Shown one piece after another: positions 7,500 through 16,829 of a DNA stretch of 64,000 bases. This DNA is from Flavobacterium ammonificans. Its GTDB lineage: Bacteria; Bacteroidota; Bacteroidia; Flavobacteriales; Flavobacteriaceae. The stretch spans positions 930,001-994,000 of the forward strand of contig NZ_AP025183.1 in assembly GCF_020885975.1 (NCBI RefSeq), written 5' to 3'. A program made the translations under genes and the position numbers. Position 1 is the stretch's first letter, and each line of letters begins with the position of its first letter. The notes below the pieces were generated by a model. It ran no database searches. It was not told the DNA's origin and saw nothing but the letters and a program-made list of their open reading frames with translations.

Positions 7500-9155
7500 T
7501 TATTTCTTCAATTCCAAAAGAACCAAATCAAATTCCGAATCAATTGTTACTTTTCCATTGGCAACAACCGTTTCTTTTCCAGAATAAGCATCTTTTACTT
7601 TGGCTCCGTTTTGGAAGATTGTTCCAGTTGAAATTGTTTTTTTGCCTTTGGCTAAATCCAATCCAATAACTACTTGATCACTGTAATTTTCTTTAGAATA
7701 ACTACGGCTAAATACATACGGTTTAGCAGTTATTTTTTGGTGAACTCCAGCACCAACTGATGGATGATTTTTTCTAAACTGACCTAATTTTTGCCAGTGT
7801 GCTAGTGTTTTTTGAGTAGATGGGTCATTTTTAATATCGTCCCAATTCATAAATGAACGCAAGGTAGCATCACCTTTTGTGCCTTCAATTACTAAGTTTC
7901 TAGCCGATTCATCTCCATAATATACTTGTGCCGTACCTGGAGTTAATAATAATTTTGTCGCGCTCTCAAAGGTTTTTTCTCTCTTACCATCAAAAGGTGT
8001 TGAGTCATCGTGTGATGAAACATAATTCAGTACGCCAAAACCTTTTAATTCTTTTTGCAATGTATTTGAGTAGTATGAGAACAAACTTTCATAGTCTTTT
8101 TTAGCTTCATTTTTAAATTCGAAATTGATTAAACTATTGAATCCATTAGCAAAGTAATTCACTTTTTTGTCACCAAAATCATAGTATAAACCACCGCTAA
8201 TGTTGTAACCAGACACTTCACCTGTGGTGTAAAACGAATTGCTGTCTAGAACTTTTTCAGGATTGTTTTTCTTCCAATTGGTAAATGCATAATCGCATTG
8301 TTTTCTAAATTCGGCCCAAACACCTTCTTCAAGATGTTTTGTTGTATCAGCACGGTATCCATCAATTCCATATTCAGTGATGTAATCTGTCAACCATTTG
8401 ATGATGTAATATTTGGGTGCTCTTGGGTAGCCTGTTCGGGCAAAGAAAGCATCTAATTCTTTTACTTCTTGTTCGTAACGACCTTCTTTTTTCCATTTTT
8501 CTACTAAAGCTGCTGGTAGTTCTACATTTTGCTCGCTTTCAGTACGTGTGTCAGGAAGATTGGCTACCAAGGTACAAGCGGTTGTATTTGCGTAGTTTTT
8601 GTAGTCGCAAGCTGGGCTTGTTCGTACCCAACTTTCTGGCCAAACCGCATCCTGAGGGGTTATGGGCCCCGTATGATTGATAACTCCGTCAAAAACAATA
8701 CGAATTCCATGTTGGTGTGCTTTTTCAACCATGGTTTTTAAATCTTCGGCTGTTCCAAAGTTGGGGTCTAAAGCAGTCCAATCTTTAGTCCAATAGCCAT
8801 GAAATCCATAACTATATCCGGTTCCTTCATTCGTTCCATCGTGAATTTGTTCAACTAAAGGTGTCATCCAAATGGCATTGATTCCCAATTGGTCAAAATA
8901 GCCTTCCTCAATTTTTTGAGTAATTCCTTTGACATCGCCACCCATAAATCCGCGTAGTTTACCCGTTTCTTTATTTCGATTGTAATGGATGTCATTGCTC
9001 GGATCTCCGTTATTAAAACGATCGGTCAATAAGAAGTACAAATTAGCTCCTTCCCAAACAAAAGGAGTGGTAGTCGTTTCTTTATTTTGAGCTTGAGTTG
9101 CATTTGACGAAATAAAAACAGTCAAAAGAGTTAGTAATAAAATATTTTTTTTCAT
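7500..9155 (-). CDS. Secreted GH13 alpha-amylase
   Basis: 551 aa. Signal peptide residues 1-22 ending in TQAQ. GH13 (beta/alpha)8 catalytic domain with the four conserved regions: IVFDGVINHTG (153-163), DGYRADTTKH with nucleophile Asp270, TTGEVSG with acid/base Glu313, and NYVSSHDDS with Asp383. C-terminal all-beta domain from ~470. It hydrolyses alpha-1,4 glucans such as starch or maltodextrin outside the cytoplasm. Regions around 160-190 show extra Cys residues (C183, C194). It starts 8 bases after the next GH13 gene, so the two are co-transcribed as the tail of the maltodextrin operon. Confidence 0.9.
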   Translation of the reverse strand: MKKNILLLTLLTVFISSNATQAQNKETTTTPFVWEGANLYFLLTDRFNNGDPSNDIHYNRNKETGKLRGFMGGDVKGITQKIEEGYFDQLGINAIWMTPLVEQIHDGTNEGTGYSYGFHGYWTKDWTALDPNFGTAEDLKTMVEKAHQHGIRIVFDGVINHTGPITPQDAVWPESWVRTSPACDYKNYANTTACTLVANLPDTRTESEQNVELPAALVEKWKKEGRYEQEVKELDAFFARTGYPRAPKYYIIKWLTDYITEYGIDGYRADTTKHLEEGVWAEFRKQCDYAFTNWKKNNPEKVLDSNSFYTTGEVSGYNISGGLYYDFGDKKVNYFANGFNSLINFEFKNEAKKDYESLFSYYSNTLQKELKGFGVLNYVSSHDDSTPFDGKREKTFESATKLLLTPGTAQVYYGDESARNLVIEGTKGDATLRSFMNWDDIKNDPSTQKTLAHWQKLGQFRKNHPSVGAGVHQKITAKPYVFSRSYSKENYSDQVVIGLDLAKGKKTISTGTIFQNGAKVKDAYSGKETVVANGKVTIDSEFDLVLLELKK

Positions 9156-9163
9156 GGTCTTGA

Positions 9164-10999
9164 TTATTTAAGTTCTAATATCAAAGCTGATTTAGCCTCG
9201 ATAGTAATGTTGTTTTTAATATTAATACTTTGTCCCGAAATTACATCTTTTCCTGTTGAATAGTGTTGGGTATTTTCTTTAAAACGAGAAACGTTTACTT
9301 CTTGTTTTTCATCCGAATTGTTGATGATTACCATTACACTTTCAGCATCATTGTATCTAAAATAAGTGTAGACATTATTTTCAGGAACATAATGTGTGGT
9401 TTTTACGTTATGAATTACCGATTTTCCTTTCCTCCAGTTGAATAATTTGGAAGTAAAATCGAAGTATTGTTGTTGTTCTTTAGTGCGACTTTCAGCAGAA
9501 AAAGCGTTTTTAGAATCGTCTTTCCAACCACCAGGAAAATCACGACGGATATCGCCATCGCCTACATTTTTATCGCCTTTCATTCCAATTTCAGAACCAT
9601 AATACAATTGTGGAATACCTCGAACAGTTGCCACCAAACTCATAGCCATTTGATATTTTTTCAAATCCCCTTGGTAGATTTGGTTGAAGCGGTTGGTATC
9701 ATGATTTTCGGCAAAAACTAAGATGTTGTTTGTATTTGGATACAAGAAATCATTGGTAAAATTTTCATATACTTTAATTATTCCTTTGTCCCAACTGGCT
9801 TTGTTTTCGTTAAAAACACCTCCGTTAATAGCATCGTGCAGCGTAAAATCCATCACCGAAGGCAGATTGGAATTATAGCTTTGAATAGCTCCAATTTTAC
9901 TGTCCTTTTGCCAATAGGCCATTTGAGCTTGATCGTGCATCCAAACTTCTCCTACGATATTGAAATGTGGATATTCATCTGTAATGGCTTTGGTCCAAGC
10001 AGCAATTCCTTTTTTGTCGCAATACGAATAGGTGTCCACTCGGAACCCATCTAAGTCGGCATATTCAATCCACCAAATGGCATTTTGAATTAAATAATTT
10101 AACACCAAAGGATTCGATTGGTTCAAATCAGGCATGGATTTGACAAACCATCCATCCATACAGATTTGAGCATCTGTTTTGGAAGCATTTTGATCAAACT
10201 GAGAGGTCATTCGGTAATTGGTTTGTTTAAAACCAGGAAATTGATGAATCCAATCATAAGTAGGCAAATCATTCATCATCCAATGTTGGTATCCCCAATG
10301 GTTGGTCACATAATCCATTATGTTTTTCATACCACGTTGGTGCAATTCGGCACTCAATCGAACATAATCTTCATTGGTTCCAAAACGAGAATCAATTTTA
10401 TATACATCAGATTGACCGTAAGTATGATACGATCCTTTTTCGTCATTGTCTTCGCAAAGTGGGGTAGGCCAAAGTGCGGTAGCCCCCAATGATTTGATGT
10501 AGTCTAGGTTTTTGATAATCCCTTCTATATCACCCCCGTGGCGTCCGTCTTTATTAGCACGATTGGCTTTTTCAATCGTTTCTTGGGTGCTGTCATTGTT
10601 CGGATTGCCATTAGCAAAACGATCGGGCATCAATAGATAAATCATATCCGAACTATCAAATCCTTTGCGGAAACGTGAATTTTCTCTCCTTGATTTTAAA
10701 CTGTATTTTTGAGTAAATGTTACTTTTTTATTTTTCGAAAACGAAAAAAGCAAGTCTTGTGCTCTTACATTCTTGGTATCAATAGTTACAAAAAGATAGT
10801 TTGAATTTTCAGTCTTTTGAACATTTTTAATACTAATTCCATTGGAAACTGTTACTTCGTTTTGAGCAATATTTTTCCCATAGAACATAATTTGCACTTC
10901 TGATAGATTCATGTCGGCATACCAAAAAGGTGGTTCAACACGATCAATTTGCGCGAAAGCAAATGTTGTAGTAAGCAGTAAAAAGAAGACTTTCTTCAT
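9164..10999 (-). CDS. SusA-like neopullulanase/cyclomaltodextrinase (GH13) with N-terminal domain
   Basis: 611 aa from the ATG at 10999, which opens a signal peptide (MKKVFFLLLTTTFAFA); a 10-codon upstream extension lies in a palindromic repeat and is rejected. Residues 18-100 form the immunoglobulin-like N-terminal domain of cyclomaltodextrinases, followed by the GH13 barrel with NIMDYVTNHWG, DGFRVDTYSY (Asp322), IVGEVW (Glu351) and FAENHDTNRF (Asp434), then a beta-sandwich. Such enzymes cut cyclodextrins, pullulan or maltodextrins in the periplasm. It lies between the GH65 gene (126-base gap holding a repeat) and the second amylase. Confidence 0.88.
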   Translation of the reverse strand: MKKVFFLLLTTTFAFAQIDRVEPPFWYADMNLSEVQIMFYGKNIAQNEVTVSNGISIKNVQKTENSNYLFVTIDTKNVRAQDLLFSFSKNKKVTFTQKYSLKSRRENSRFRKGFDSSDMIYLLMPDRFANGNPNNDSTQETIEKANRANKDGRHGGDIEGIIKNLDYIKSLGATALWPTPLCEDNDEKGSYHTYGQSDVYKIDSRFGTNEDYVRLSAELHQRGMKNIMDYVTNHWGYQHWMMNDLPTYDWIHQFPGFKQTNYRMTSQFDQNASKTDAQICMDGWFVKSMPDLNQSNPLVLNYLIQNAIWWIEYADLDGFRVDTYSYCDKKGIAAWTKAITDEYPHFNIVGEVWMHDQAQMAYWQKDSKIGAIQSYNSNLPSVMDFTLHDAINGGVFNENKASWDKGIIKVYENFTNDFLYPNTNNILVFAENHDTNRFNQIYQGDLKKYQMAMSLVATVRGIPQLYYGSEIGMKGDKNVGDGDIRRDFPGGWKDDSKNAFSAESRTKEQQQYFDFTSKLFNWRKGKSVIHNVKTTHYVPENNVYTYFRYNDAESVMVIINNSDEKQEVNVSRFKENTQHYSTGKDVISGQSINIKNNITIEAKSALILELK

Positions 11000-11026
11000 A
11001 GCAATTTTATTTTTTACCCAGGCAAC

Positions 11027-11127
11027 CAACGGATTAAAATCCGTTGTTAAATAATCAGTCGTTCCTACGGAACTTTGGTATATTTCCGAGAGCCGTAGGT
11101 TCGACCTATATTCAAAGGCTGGATTTT
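11027..11127. repeat. Palindromic repeat cluster between malP and the SusA-like gene
   Basis: Three inverted repeats are packed together: CAACGGATTAAAATCCGTTG (11027-11046 region), CCTACGG against CCGTAGG (about 11065-11099), and GGCTGGATTTTAACCCAGTC near 11117-11136. The last one extends into the 3' end of the GH65 gene and supplies its stop codon. It resembles Bacteroidota REP elements and has no ORF. Confidence 0.7.
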
Positions 11128-13447
11128 AACCCAGTCTTATTGGTTCTATGTTCACTAAACCATTAGCTTCCACAACCACTTCTTTTCCATTCACAACAAC
11201 AGTAATAGCGTTGTTACCTTCTAAAGCAATTTGAGTTTCAGATTGGCTAACCGATACTTTTACAATTTGGTTTCTGAAATTGATTTTAAACGAATATCCT
11301 TCCCACTCTTTCGGGATTTTTGGAGCAAAATGTAAGGTGTTGTCTTTCACACGCATTCCGCCAAAACCTTCTACAATGCTCATCCAAGTACCCGCCATAG
11401 AAGTGATGTGACATCCTTCTTCCACTTCTTTGTTATAATCGTCTAAGTCCAAACGTGACGTTCTTAAATAGAAAGTATATGCCATATCCATTTTATCCAA
11501 AACAGCCGCTTGAATAGAGTGAACACAAGGCGAAAGTGAACTTTCGTGAACCGTAAATGACTCGTAAAACTCAAAGTTATTTTTCAATTGTTCTTTTGAA
11601 AAATGATCTTCAAAGAAATAGAAACATTGCAATACATCGGCTTGTTTGATGTATGGCGAACGTAAAATTCTATCCCAAGACCATTTTTGGTTGATTGGGC
11701 GTTGGCTTCTATCTAAATCGGCTACGCGAACTAATTCTTTATCCAAGAAACCGTCTTGTTGTAAGTAGACTCCCAATTCTTTCGATTCTGGAAAGTACAT
11801 ATTGTCGGCTACTTTTTTCCATTCTTGCAACTCAGCATTCGATAAATTTACTTTTTCAATAATGCGTTTGTGATCGGATTGGTATTCTAAAGATACTTTC
11901 TGAATTTGTTCAGCTGCATAATCAATACACCATTTAGCAATATAATTGGTGTAGAAGTTATTATTAACGTTGTTTTCGTATTCGTTAGGACCTGTAACCC
12001 CTAAAATCACATATTTATTTTGGTTAGTAGAAAAAGTCGCTCTTTGGTGCCAAAAACGAGCAATACCAATCAACACTTCCAATCCTTTTTCAGGAATATA
12101 ACTGTAATCTCCTGTAAAACGATAATAGTTAAAAATAGCAAAGGCAATCGCACCATTTCGGTGGATTTCTTCGAAGGTAATTTCCCATTCGTTATGGCAT
12201 TCTTCTCCGTTCATGGTTACCATTGGGTACAAAGCAGCGCCATTGGTAAAGCCTAATTTTGCTGCATTCTCAATCGCTTTATCCAATTGATTGTAACGAT
12301 ACGTCAATAAATTACGAGCTACTTTCTGGTCTTTAGTTGCCATGTAAAAAGGAATACAATACGCTTCGGTATCCCAATACGTTGAACCACCATATTTTTC
12401 TCCAGTAAAACCTTTCGGTCCAATATTTAAACGAGAATCTTTACCTAAATAGGTTTGGTTCAATTGGAAAATGTTGAAACGGATTCCTTGTTGTGCTTTC
12501 ACATCGCCTTCGATAGTGATATCTGACATTTCCCAGATTTTAGCCCAAGCAACTTTTTGTTCTTCTAAAAGAGCTTCGTATCCTTTGGCTAAAGCCAATT
12601 TAATGACATTTTCTGCTGCCGTTTGGGTGTTGGCATGATTCATGGAAACGGTGTAGCCACCAATTTTCTGAATCGCCGAAGTTTGACCTTGTCCAATTAC
12701 GGTTTCGTAACTGTGTTGGATTTTTTCGTTAGTGGCATCAATAGCAACTGGCGAAATGTTTTCATTTTTTCCATTGGCCCAAATACTATTGTGCATGAAA
12801 GTAGTTGCCTTGAAATGTGTTTTGAACGTTTGAGCCGTTACAAAAGCTTCATTACTTCCTTTTTTAACTTCTAATGGTTCCCAAAATTTCTCTTCCCAAT
12901 TCGCATCTTCGTTAGTTACTCCAGCGTCGATATAAGGTTTGTAGACAATTTTAGCGTCTTTGTTCAATGGAGAAATTTCGTAATTGATGATTCCCACTTC
13001 GTCCAGATTAATAGATAAGAAACGTTTTACGTTTACTGCAATTTCGGTTCCGTTTTGCAAAGTAGCTTCAAAAGAACGTTGGTACCAACCTTCTTTCATA
13101 TTCAATTCCCGACGGAAATTACGAACTGAAGCACATGCGTGTAAATCTAAATTTTCACCATTGATTTCGATATCAATTCCAATCCAATTGGGTGCGTTCA
13201 ATACTTTGGCAAAATATTCTGGATAGCCATTTTTCCACCAGCCCACTTTGGTTTTATCAGGATAGTAGATTCCGGCAATATAACTTCCTTGAAAAGTTTC
13301 GCCAGAATAGGCTTCTTCAAAATTGGCACGTTGCCCCATGGCTCCGTTTCCAATACTAAAAAGACTTTCGGATGATTTTACTCTTTCTACATCAAATCCT
13401 TCTTCAATAATCGACCAGTTGTCTGGTTTTATATAATCTTGGTTCAT
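11126..13447 (-). CDS. malP: Maltose phosphorylase-type glycoside hydrolase family 65 enzyme
   Basis: 773 aa, a normal GH65 length. N-terminal beta-sandwich (~1-270), (alpha/alpha)6 barrel (~320-690) and a small C-terminal beta domain. The catalytic block MNGEECHNEWEITFEEIHRN (412-431) contains the general-acid Glu region of the family, and the barrel opens with KYGGSTYWDTEAY. In the family it splits maltose with phosphate into glucose and beta-glucose 1-phosphate. The directly upstream gene is beta-phosphoglucomutase, which uses that exact product, so maltose is the likely substrate, although trehalose or kojibiose phosphorylases are related. The last residues (PIRLG) are encoded inside a palindromic repeat. 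Confidence 0.9.
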   Translation of the reverse strand: MNQDYIKPDNWSIIEEGFDVERVKSSESLFSIGNGAMGQRANFEEAYSGETFQGSYIAGIYYPDKTKVGWWKNGYPEYFAKVLNAPNWIGIDIEINGENLDLHACASVRNFRRELNMKEGWYQRSFEATLQNGTEIAVNVKRFLSINLDEVGIINYEISPLNKDAKIVYKPYIDAGVTNEDANWEEKFWEPLEVKKGSNEAFVTAQTFKTHFKATTFMHNSIWANGKNENISPVAIDATNEKIQHSYETVIGQGQTSAIQKIGGYTVSMNHANTQTAAENVIKLALAKGYEALLEEQKVAWAKIWEMSDITIEGDVKAQQGIRFNIFQLNQTYLGKDSRLNIGPKGFTGEKYGGSTYWDTEAYCIPFYMATKDQKVARNLLTYRYNQLDKAIENAAKLGFTNGAALYPMVTMNGEECHNEWEITFEEIHRNGAIAFAIFNYYRFTGDYSYIPEKGLEVLIGIARFWHQRATFSTNQNKYVILGVTGPNEYENNVNNNFYTNYIAKWCIDYAAEQIQKVSLEYQSDHKRIIEKVNLSNAELQEWKKVADNMYFPESKELGVYLQQDGFLDKELVRVADLDRSQRPINQKWSWDRILRSPYIKQADVLQCFYFFEDHFSKEQLKNNFEFYESFTVHESSLSPCVHSIQAAVLDKMDMAYTFYLRTSRLDLDDYNKEVEEGCHITSMAGTWMSIVEGFGGMRVKDNTLHFAPKIPKEWEGYSFKINFRNQIVKVSVSQSETQIALEGNNAITVVVNGKEVVVEANGLVNIEPIRLG

Positions 13448-13455
13448 TTTTTTAA

Positions 13456-13479
13456 TTTGAAAATTTGAAAATTTGAAAA
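13456..13479. repeat. Three tandem copies of TTTGAAAA
   Basis: An exact 8-base unit is repeated three times in the 60-base gap between pgmB and malP, just upstream of the malP ATG. It is short-period simple repeat sequence that could vary in copy number; no function is shown. Confidence 0.8.
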
Positions 13480-13507
13480 TGGGTTAATTCTTCCCAAGTT
13501 CAATTTT

Positions 13508-14164
13508 TTAATTATTTATAAGTGAATTTAAAAAGGCTTCGTCAATAAAAGTGAAGTCTTTAAAATTGTATTTAGCTTCGTTTAAAATGCTTGCTTCTCC
13601 AATACCAATACTGGTCATGGTGGCAATATTTGCGGCTTGAATTCCGGCAACCGAATCTTCAAAAACTATGGAATTTTCATTGCTAATTCCCAATTTTTGT
13701 GCTGCTTGAAGAAATACTTCAGGGTCTGGTTTAGCGTTGCTTACGTCATTTCCATCAACAATCACATCGAAGTAAGATAGAATACCTGTTTTATCTAAAA
13801 TGGGTCGAGCATTTTTACTTGCCGAACCCAAAGCGATAGGTTGTTGATTGGCTTTCAAGAATTCTAAAACCGACATTACGCCAGGAAGTATTTCGCTTTG
13901 ATCCATATCTACTAGATAAGTCAAATACTCCTCGTTTTTTTGAACTAACCATTGGTCTTTTTGATCCTGAGAAGCTTCGACGTTTCCAAGACCTAAAATA
14001 ATATCAAGTGAGCGTACGCGGCTAACTCCTTTTAATAATTCGTTGTGTTCGTGTGTGAAATCGATACCCAATTCGTTTGCAATTTTTTTCCAAGCCAAAT
14101 AATGGTATTTGGCTGTATCTACAATTACGCCGTCAAGGTCGAATATAAATCCTTTTTTTGTCAT
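13508..14164 (-). CDS. pgmB: Beta-phosphoglucomutase
   Basis: 218 aa HAD-superfamily enzyme. The start FDLDGVIVDTAKYHYLAW contains the nucleophile Asp9 and the acid/base Asp11, and KGVSRVRSLD is the cap-domain motif typical of beta-phosphoglucomutase (substrate-binding Arg). Motif II is ALGSASKN and motif III is NAKPDPEVFLQAA / VFEDSVAGIQAA. It converts beta-glucose 1-phosphate to glucose 6-phosphate in the cytoplasm. It starts 3 bases after the sugar transporter and precedes maltose phosphorylase, so the operon forms an import, phosphorolysis and isomerisation route that feeds glycolysis with less ATP than hydrolysis. Confidence 0.95.
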   Translation of the reverse strand: MTKKGFIFDLDGVIVDTAKYHYLAWKKIANELGIDFTHEHNELLKGVSRVRSLDIILGLGNVEASQDQKDQWLVQKNEEYLTYLVDMDQSEILPGVMSVLEFLKANQQPIALGSASKNARPILDKTGILSYFDVIVDGNDVSNAKPDPEVFLQAAQKLGISNENSIVFEDSVAGIQAANIATMTSIGIGEASILNEAKYNFKDFTFIDEAFLNSLINN

Positions 14165-14167
14165 TAT

Positions 14168-15505
14168 TTATTTTTTTACTACGTCATCGACATCTTTAAC
14201 TCGTGTTACCAAAAGTGCAGCAATAATAAAACTAACTCCGCTGGTTACAATAGCATAGATGGCGTTGTCTTGATACACATATTTCACAAGAGGACCACCA
14301 ATTAAGGCATTCACAATCTGTGGCAATACCACAAAAAAGTTAAAAATCCCCATGTATACTCCCATTTTGAAAGGAGAAATAGAACCTGCAAGAATAGCAA
14401 ATGGCATCGATAAAATACTTGCCCAAGCAATCCCTACGGCTACCATCGAAAGAATTAAGAAATCCTCATTAGGTGCAAAATAAATGGAGATTAGACCTAG
14501 TCCACCTATAATTAATGAAATGGCATGAGTCGCTTTTCGTCCAATTTGTTTAGCGATGTAAGGCAAAGCAAAAGCATAGATGGCAGATACTAAGTTGTAC
14601 ACTCCAAATAGTACGCCTACCCAATCACCTGCGGTTTGATAGGCATCACTTGAATTGTCACTAATTGGTAAACCGTAAATGTGATGTGCAATAGCTGGAG
14701 TTGTAAAAACCCACATGCCAAACAATCCAAACCAAGAGAAAAATTGAACAAAAGCCAATTGTCTCATTGTGGATGGCATTTGTCTGAAATCATCAATTAC
14801 ATCAAAAAGACTAGATTCTTTTTCTGAAGCTGGTTTTTCATCCGAAAATTGGGCTAACTCTTCCGGTGAATATTCTTTAGTACTGAAAATAGAAATCAAT
14901 ACGGATCCTACTAGGACAATTGCACCAATGATAAAAGATAAGATTAAATTGTAAGGCACTCCGCCCTCTTCATTTTTGTTTGAAATTCCAAACCAATTGG
15001 TTAAAACATATGGGAGCCATGATCCAATAACCGCTCCAAAACCAATTAAGGCGGTTTGTACACTAAATCCCGCAGTTCTTTGGTCAGTTCTTAAATTATC
15101 ACCTACTAATGCTCTGAAAGGTTCCATTGCAATATTAAAAGAGGCATCCATAATCATTAACATTCCTGCGCCAACCCATAAAGCGGGAAGCATAGCGATG
15201 AAAATTTCGGCTTGTGGCATCAAGATTAAACCAATAGAAGCTAGAATCGCACCCGCAAAGAAAAATGGTTTTCTTCTTCCAAAGCGGCCCCATGTTTTGT
15301 CACTGTAATACCCAATTATAGGTTGTACAATTAATCCCATTAATGGAGCAATTATCCAAAACCAAGAGAGTTCGTGCACATCGGCACCAAAGATTTGAAG
15401 AATTCGGCTAGCATTAGCATTTTGCAATGCAAAACCCATTTGTATGCCTAAAAATCCAAAACTCATTGTCCAGATTTCAGCGGTACTTAATTTACGCTTT
15501 TCCAT
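14168..15505 (-). CDS. MFS sugar transporter (SLC45/GPH-like), probable maltose importer
   Basis: 445 aa with 12 membrane segments. The first loop reads IGYYSDKTWGRFGRRKPFFFAGA, the motif shared by the SLC45/sucrose and maltose transporter branch, and the N-terminus (WTMSFGFLGIQMGFALQNANASRILQ) is the same branch's first helix. A central cytoplasmic loop (~210-245) separates the halves. It is the first gene of the maltodextrin operon, right after the regulator gene and next to beta-phosphoglucomutase, so inner-membrane uptake of maltose or maltodextrin is the likely role. The substrate is inferred from neighbours. Confidence 0.82.
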   Translation of the reverse strand: MEKRKLSTAEIWTMSFGFLGIQMGFALQNANASRILQIFGADVHELSWFWIIAPLMGLIVQPIIGYYSDKTWGRFGRRKPFFFAGAILASIGLILMPQAEIFIAMLPALWVGAGMLMIMDASFNIAMEPFRALVGDNLRTDQRTAGFSVQTALIGFGAVIGSWLPYVLTNWFGISNKNEEGGVPYNLILSFIIGAIVLVGSVLISIFSTKEYSPEELAQFSDEKPASEKESSLFDVIDDFRQMPSTMRQLAFVQFFSWFGLFGMWVFTTPAIAHHIYGLPISDNSSDAYQTAGDWVGVLFGVYNLVSAIYAFALPYIAKQIGRKATHAISLIIGGLGLISIYFAPNEDFLILSMVAVGIAWASILSMPFAILAGSISPFKMGVYMGIFNFFVVLPQIVNALIGGPLVKYVYQDNAIYAIVTSGVSFIIAALLVTRVKDVDDVVKK

Positions 15506-15569
15506 AGTAATTTACTTTAAAAAATGGGTTTGTTTTATACTTAAAAACAGCCATTGAATCGTAAAAGTA

Positions 15570-15599
15570 AAAATATATTTGTAACTAAAAAGAGCCAAA
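15570..15599 (-). promoter_or_regulatory. Putative promoter of the maltodextrin operon
   Basis: On the minus strand TTTG (15596-15599), an 18-base spacer and TATATTTT (15570-15577) resemble the -33/-7 pattern with one mismatch in the -7 box; about 65 bases before the MFS ATG. Confidence 0.45.
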
Positions 15600-15622
15600 T
15601 TGAATTTTGGATAAATAATTTT

Positions 15623-15640
15623 AACTACAAGGTTGTAGTT
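15623..15640. promoter_or_regulatory. Probable operator for the LacI-family regulator
   Basis: AACTACAA-GG-TTGTAGTT is a perfect 8-bp inverted repeat around two central bases, the size and symmetry of LacI-family operators. It lies between the LacI gene stop and the MFS start, about 24 bases upstream of the putative -33 box. No T-run follows it, so a terminator is unlikely. Confidence 0.6.
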
Positions 15641-15663
15641 GCGATAGAAGTAACATTTTTAAT

Positions 15664-16689
15664 TTAAATTGTAGATTCCCGTTCAATTAAATGGGTAGCA
15701 ATAACCTCTGTTCTATAATTTTCTTCCCCTTCTTCTTCCTCTTCAGATTCTAGTCTATTGATTAGAATTTTCGCAGCTTTTGCACCCATTTTTTTCCCTC
15801 TTTGAGAGACAGTAGTTATTGTTGGGGTAGAATATTTTGATATAATACCGTCTGTAAATGCTATTACTGCAATATCATTTGGAACATTCAATCCCATTTT
15901 TGTAGCTGTTTTAATTATGGTAACTGCAAAAAGTTCGTTTACAGCAAAAACAGCGTCTATTGCCTTATCCTTTAAAAATGTACTAATCGTAATTTCGCTA
16001 TTTGCTATGTCCTCAATTTTGAGTATTAAATTTTCATCAAAGGCGATGTTGTTGTCAAGTAATGCTTTGGTGTAACCATCGGTTCGCAGTTTTCCAACGC
16101 TTACATAATCCATTGTGGTGACAAGAGCTATTTTTTTTCTTCCTTTATCGATTAGACTTTGTACTGCTTCATATGCAGCAGCTTTATCATTAATGATGAC
16201 TTTGTCACACAAAACTTCATCTGTGACTCTATCAAACATTACAACAGGCATTCCTTGATTGATCACTTCGGTAATGTGATTAAAATCGCCCTTAAATTGG
16301 GTTTCTTTAGATAATGACATTATAAATCCATCAATACTACCTTTAGCAAGCATTTCCATATTCAAAACCTCTTTGTCAAAAGACTCGTCAGACAAGCAAA
16401 TAATAACATTGTAACCATTTTCATTGGCTACATGCTCAATGCCATTAATTACGGTTGAGAAAAAATGATGGACAATTTCAGGAATGATGATTCCTATAGT
16501 TTTTGTTTTTCTGTTTTTTAAACTTAAAGCAATATTATTAGGTGTATAATGGTGCAATTTAGCGTAAGCTTGAACTTTTTGACGGGTTTCTTCTCCAATT
16601 TCAGAGCTATTTCTGATCGATTTTGAAACGGTCGAAATGGAGACGTTGAGGTCTTTTGCAATCTGTTTTAGCGTTACTTTTCTCTTCAT
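15664..16689 (-). CDS. LacI-family transcriptional regulator of the maltodextrin locus
   Basis: 341 aa. The N-terminal HTH and hinge (VTLKQIAKDLNVSISTVSKSIRN, residues 5-27, then YTPNNIALSLKNRKT) are classic LacI features. Residues ~62-335 are a periplasmic-binding-protein-like effector domain starting at KTIGIIIPEIVHHFFSTVINGIE. A Glu-rich patch (ESEEEEEGEE) near residue 320 is unusual. Control of the adjacent transporter, phosphorylase and amylase genes is inferred from position and from the operator-like palindrome 24 bases after its stop codon. It is transcribed in the same direction as the operon, not divergently. Confidence 0.9.
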   Translation of the reverse strand: MKRKVTLKQIAKDLNVSISTVSKSIRNSSEIGEETRQKVQAYAKLHHYTPNNIALSLKNRKTKTIGIIIPEIVHHFFSTVINGIEHVANENGYNVIICLSDESFDKEVLNMEMLAKGSIDGFIMSLSKETQFKGDFNHITEVINQGMPVVMFDRVTDEVLCDKVIINDKAAAYEAVQSLIDKGRKKIALVTTMDYVSVGKLRTDGYTKALLDNNIAFDENLILKIEDIANSEITISTFLKDKAIDAVFAVNELFAVTIIKTATKMGLNVPNDIAVIAFTDGIISKYSTPTITTVSQRGKKMGAKAAKILINRLESEEEEEGEENYRTEVIATHLIERESTI

Positions 16690-16767
16690 GATTTAAATAA
16701 ACGGAAATAATAATTGCGTATAAAGGTAAATTTAATTTTCACAATTAAAATACTATTCAGAACAAAC

Positions 16768-16803
16768 AAAAAAGCTACTCCTTGAATGGAGTAGCTTTTT
16801 TTA
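16768..16803. terminator. Terminator between acs and the LacI gene
   Basis: A 12-bp perfect stem (AAAAGCTACTCC / GGAGTAGCTTTT, 16770-16799) with a 6-base loop and T-runs on both strands. It lies downstream of acs on the minus strand. Confidence 0.88.
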
Positions 16804-16829
16804 ACTACAATTAACACCTAAACTAAATA

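Noticed and set aside
10118..10492. 124-codon plus-strand frame
   Set aside because: It lies wholly antisense to the SusA-like gene, has no family motifs and mirrors its codon pattern.
13456..13479. Short tandem repeat as a CRISPR or phase-variation switch in a gene
   Set aside because: Only three 8-base copies in a non-coding gap; too short for CRISPR and outside any reading frame.
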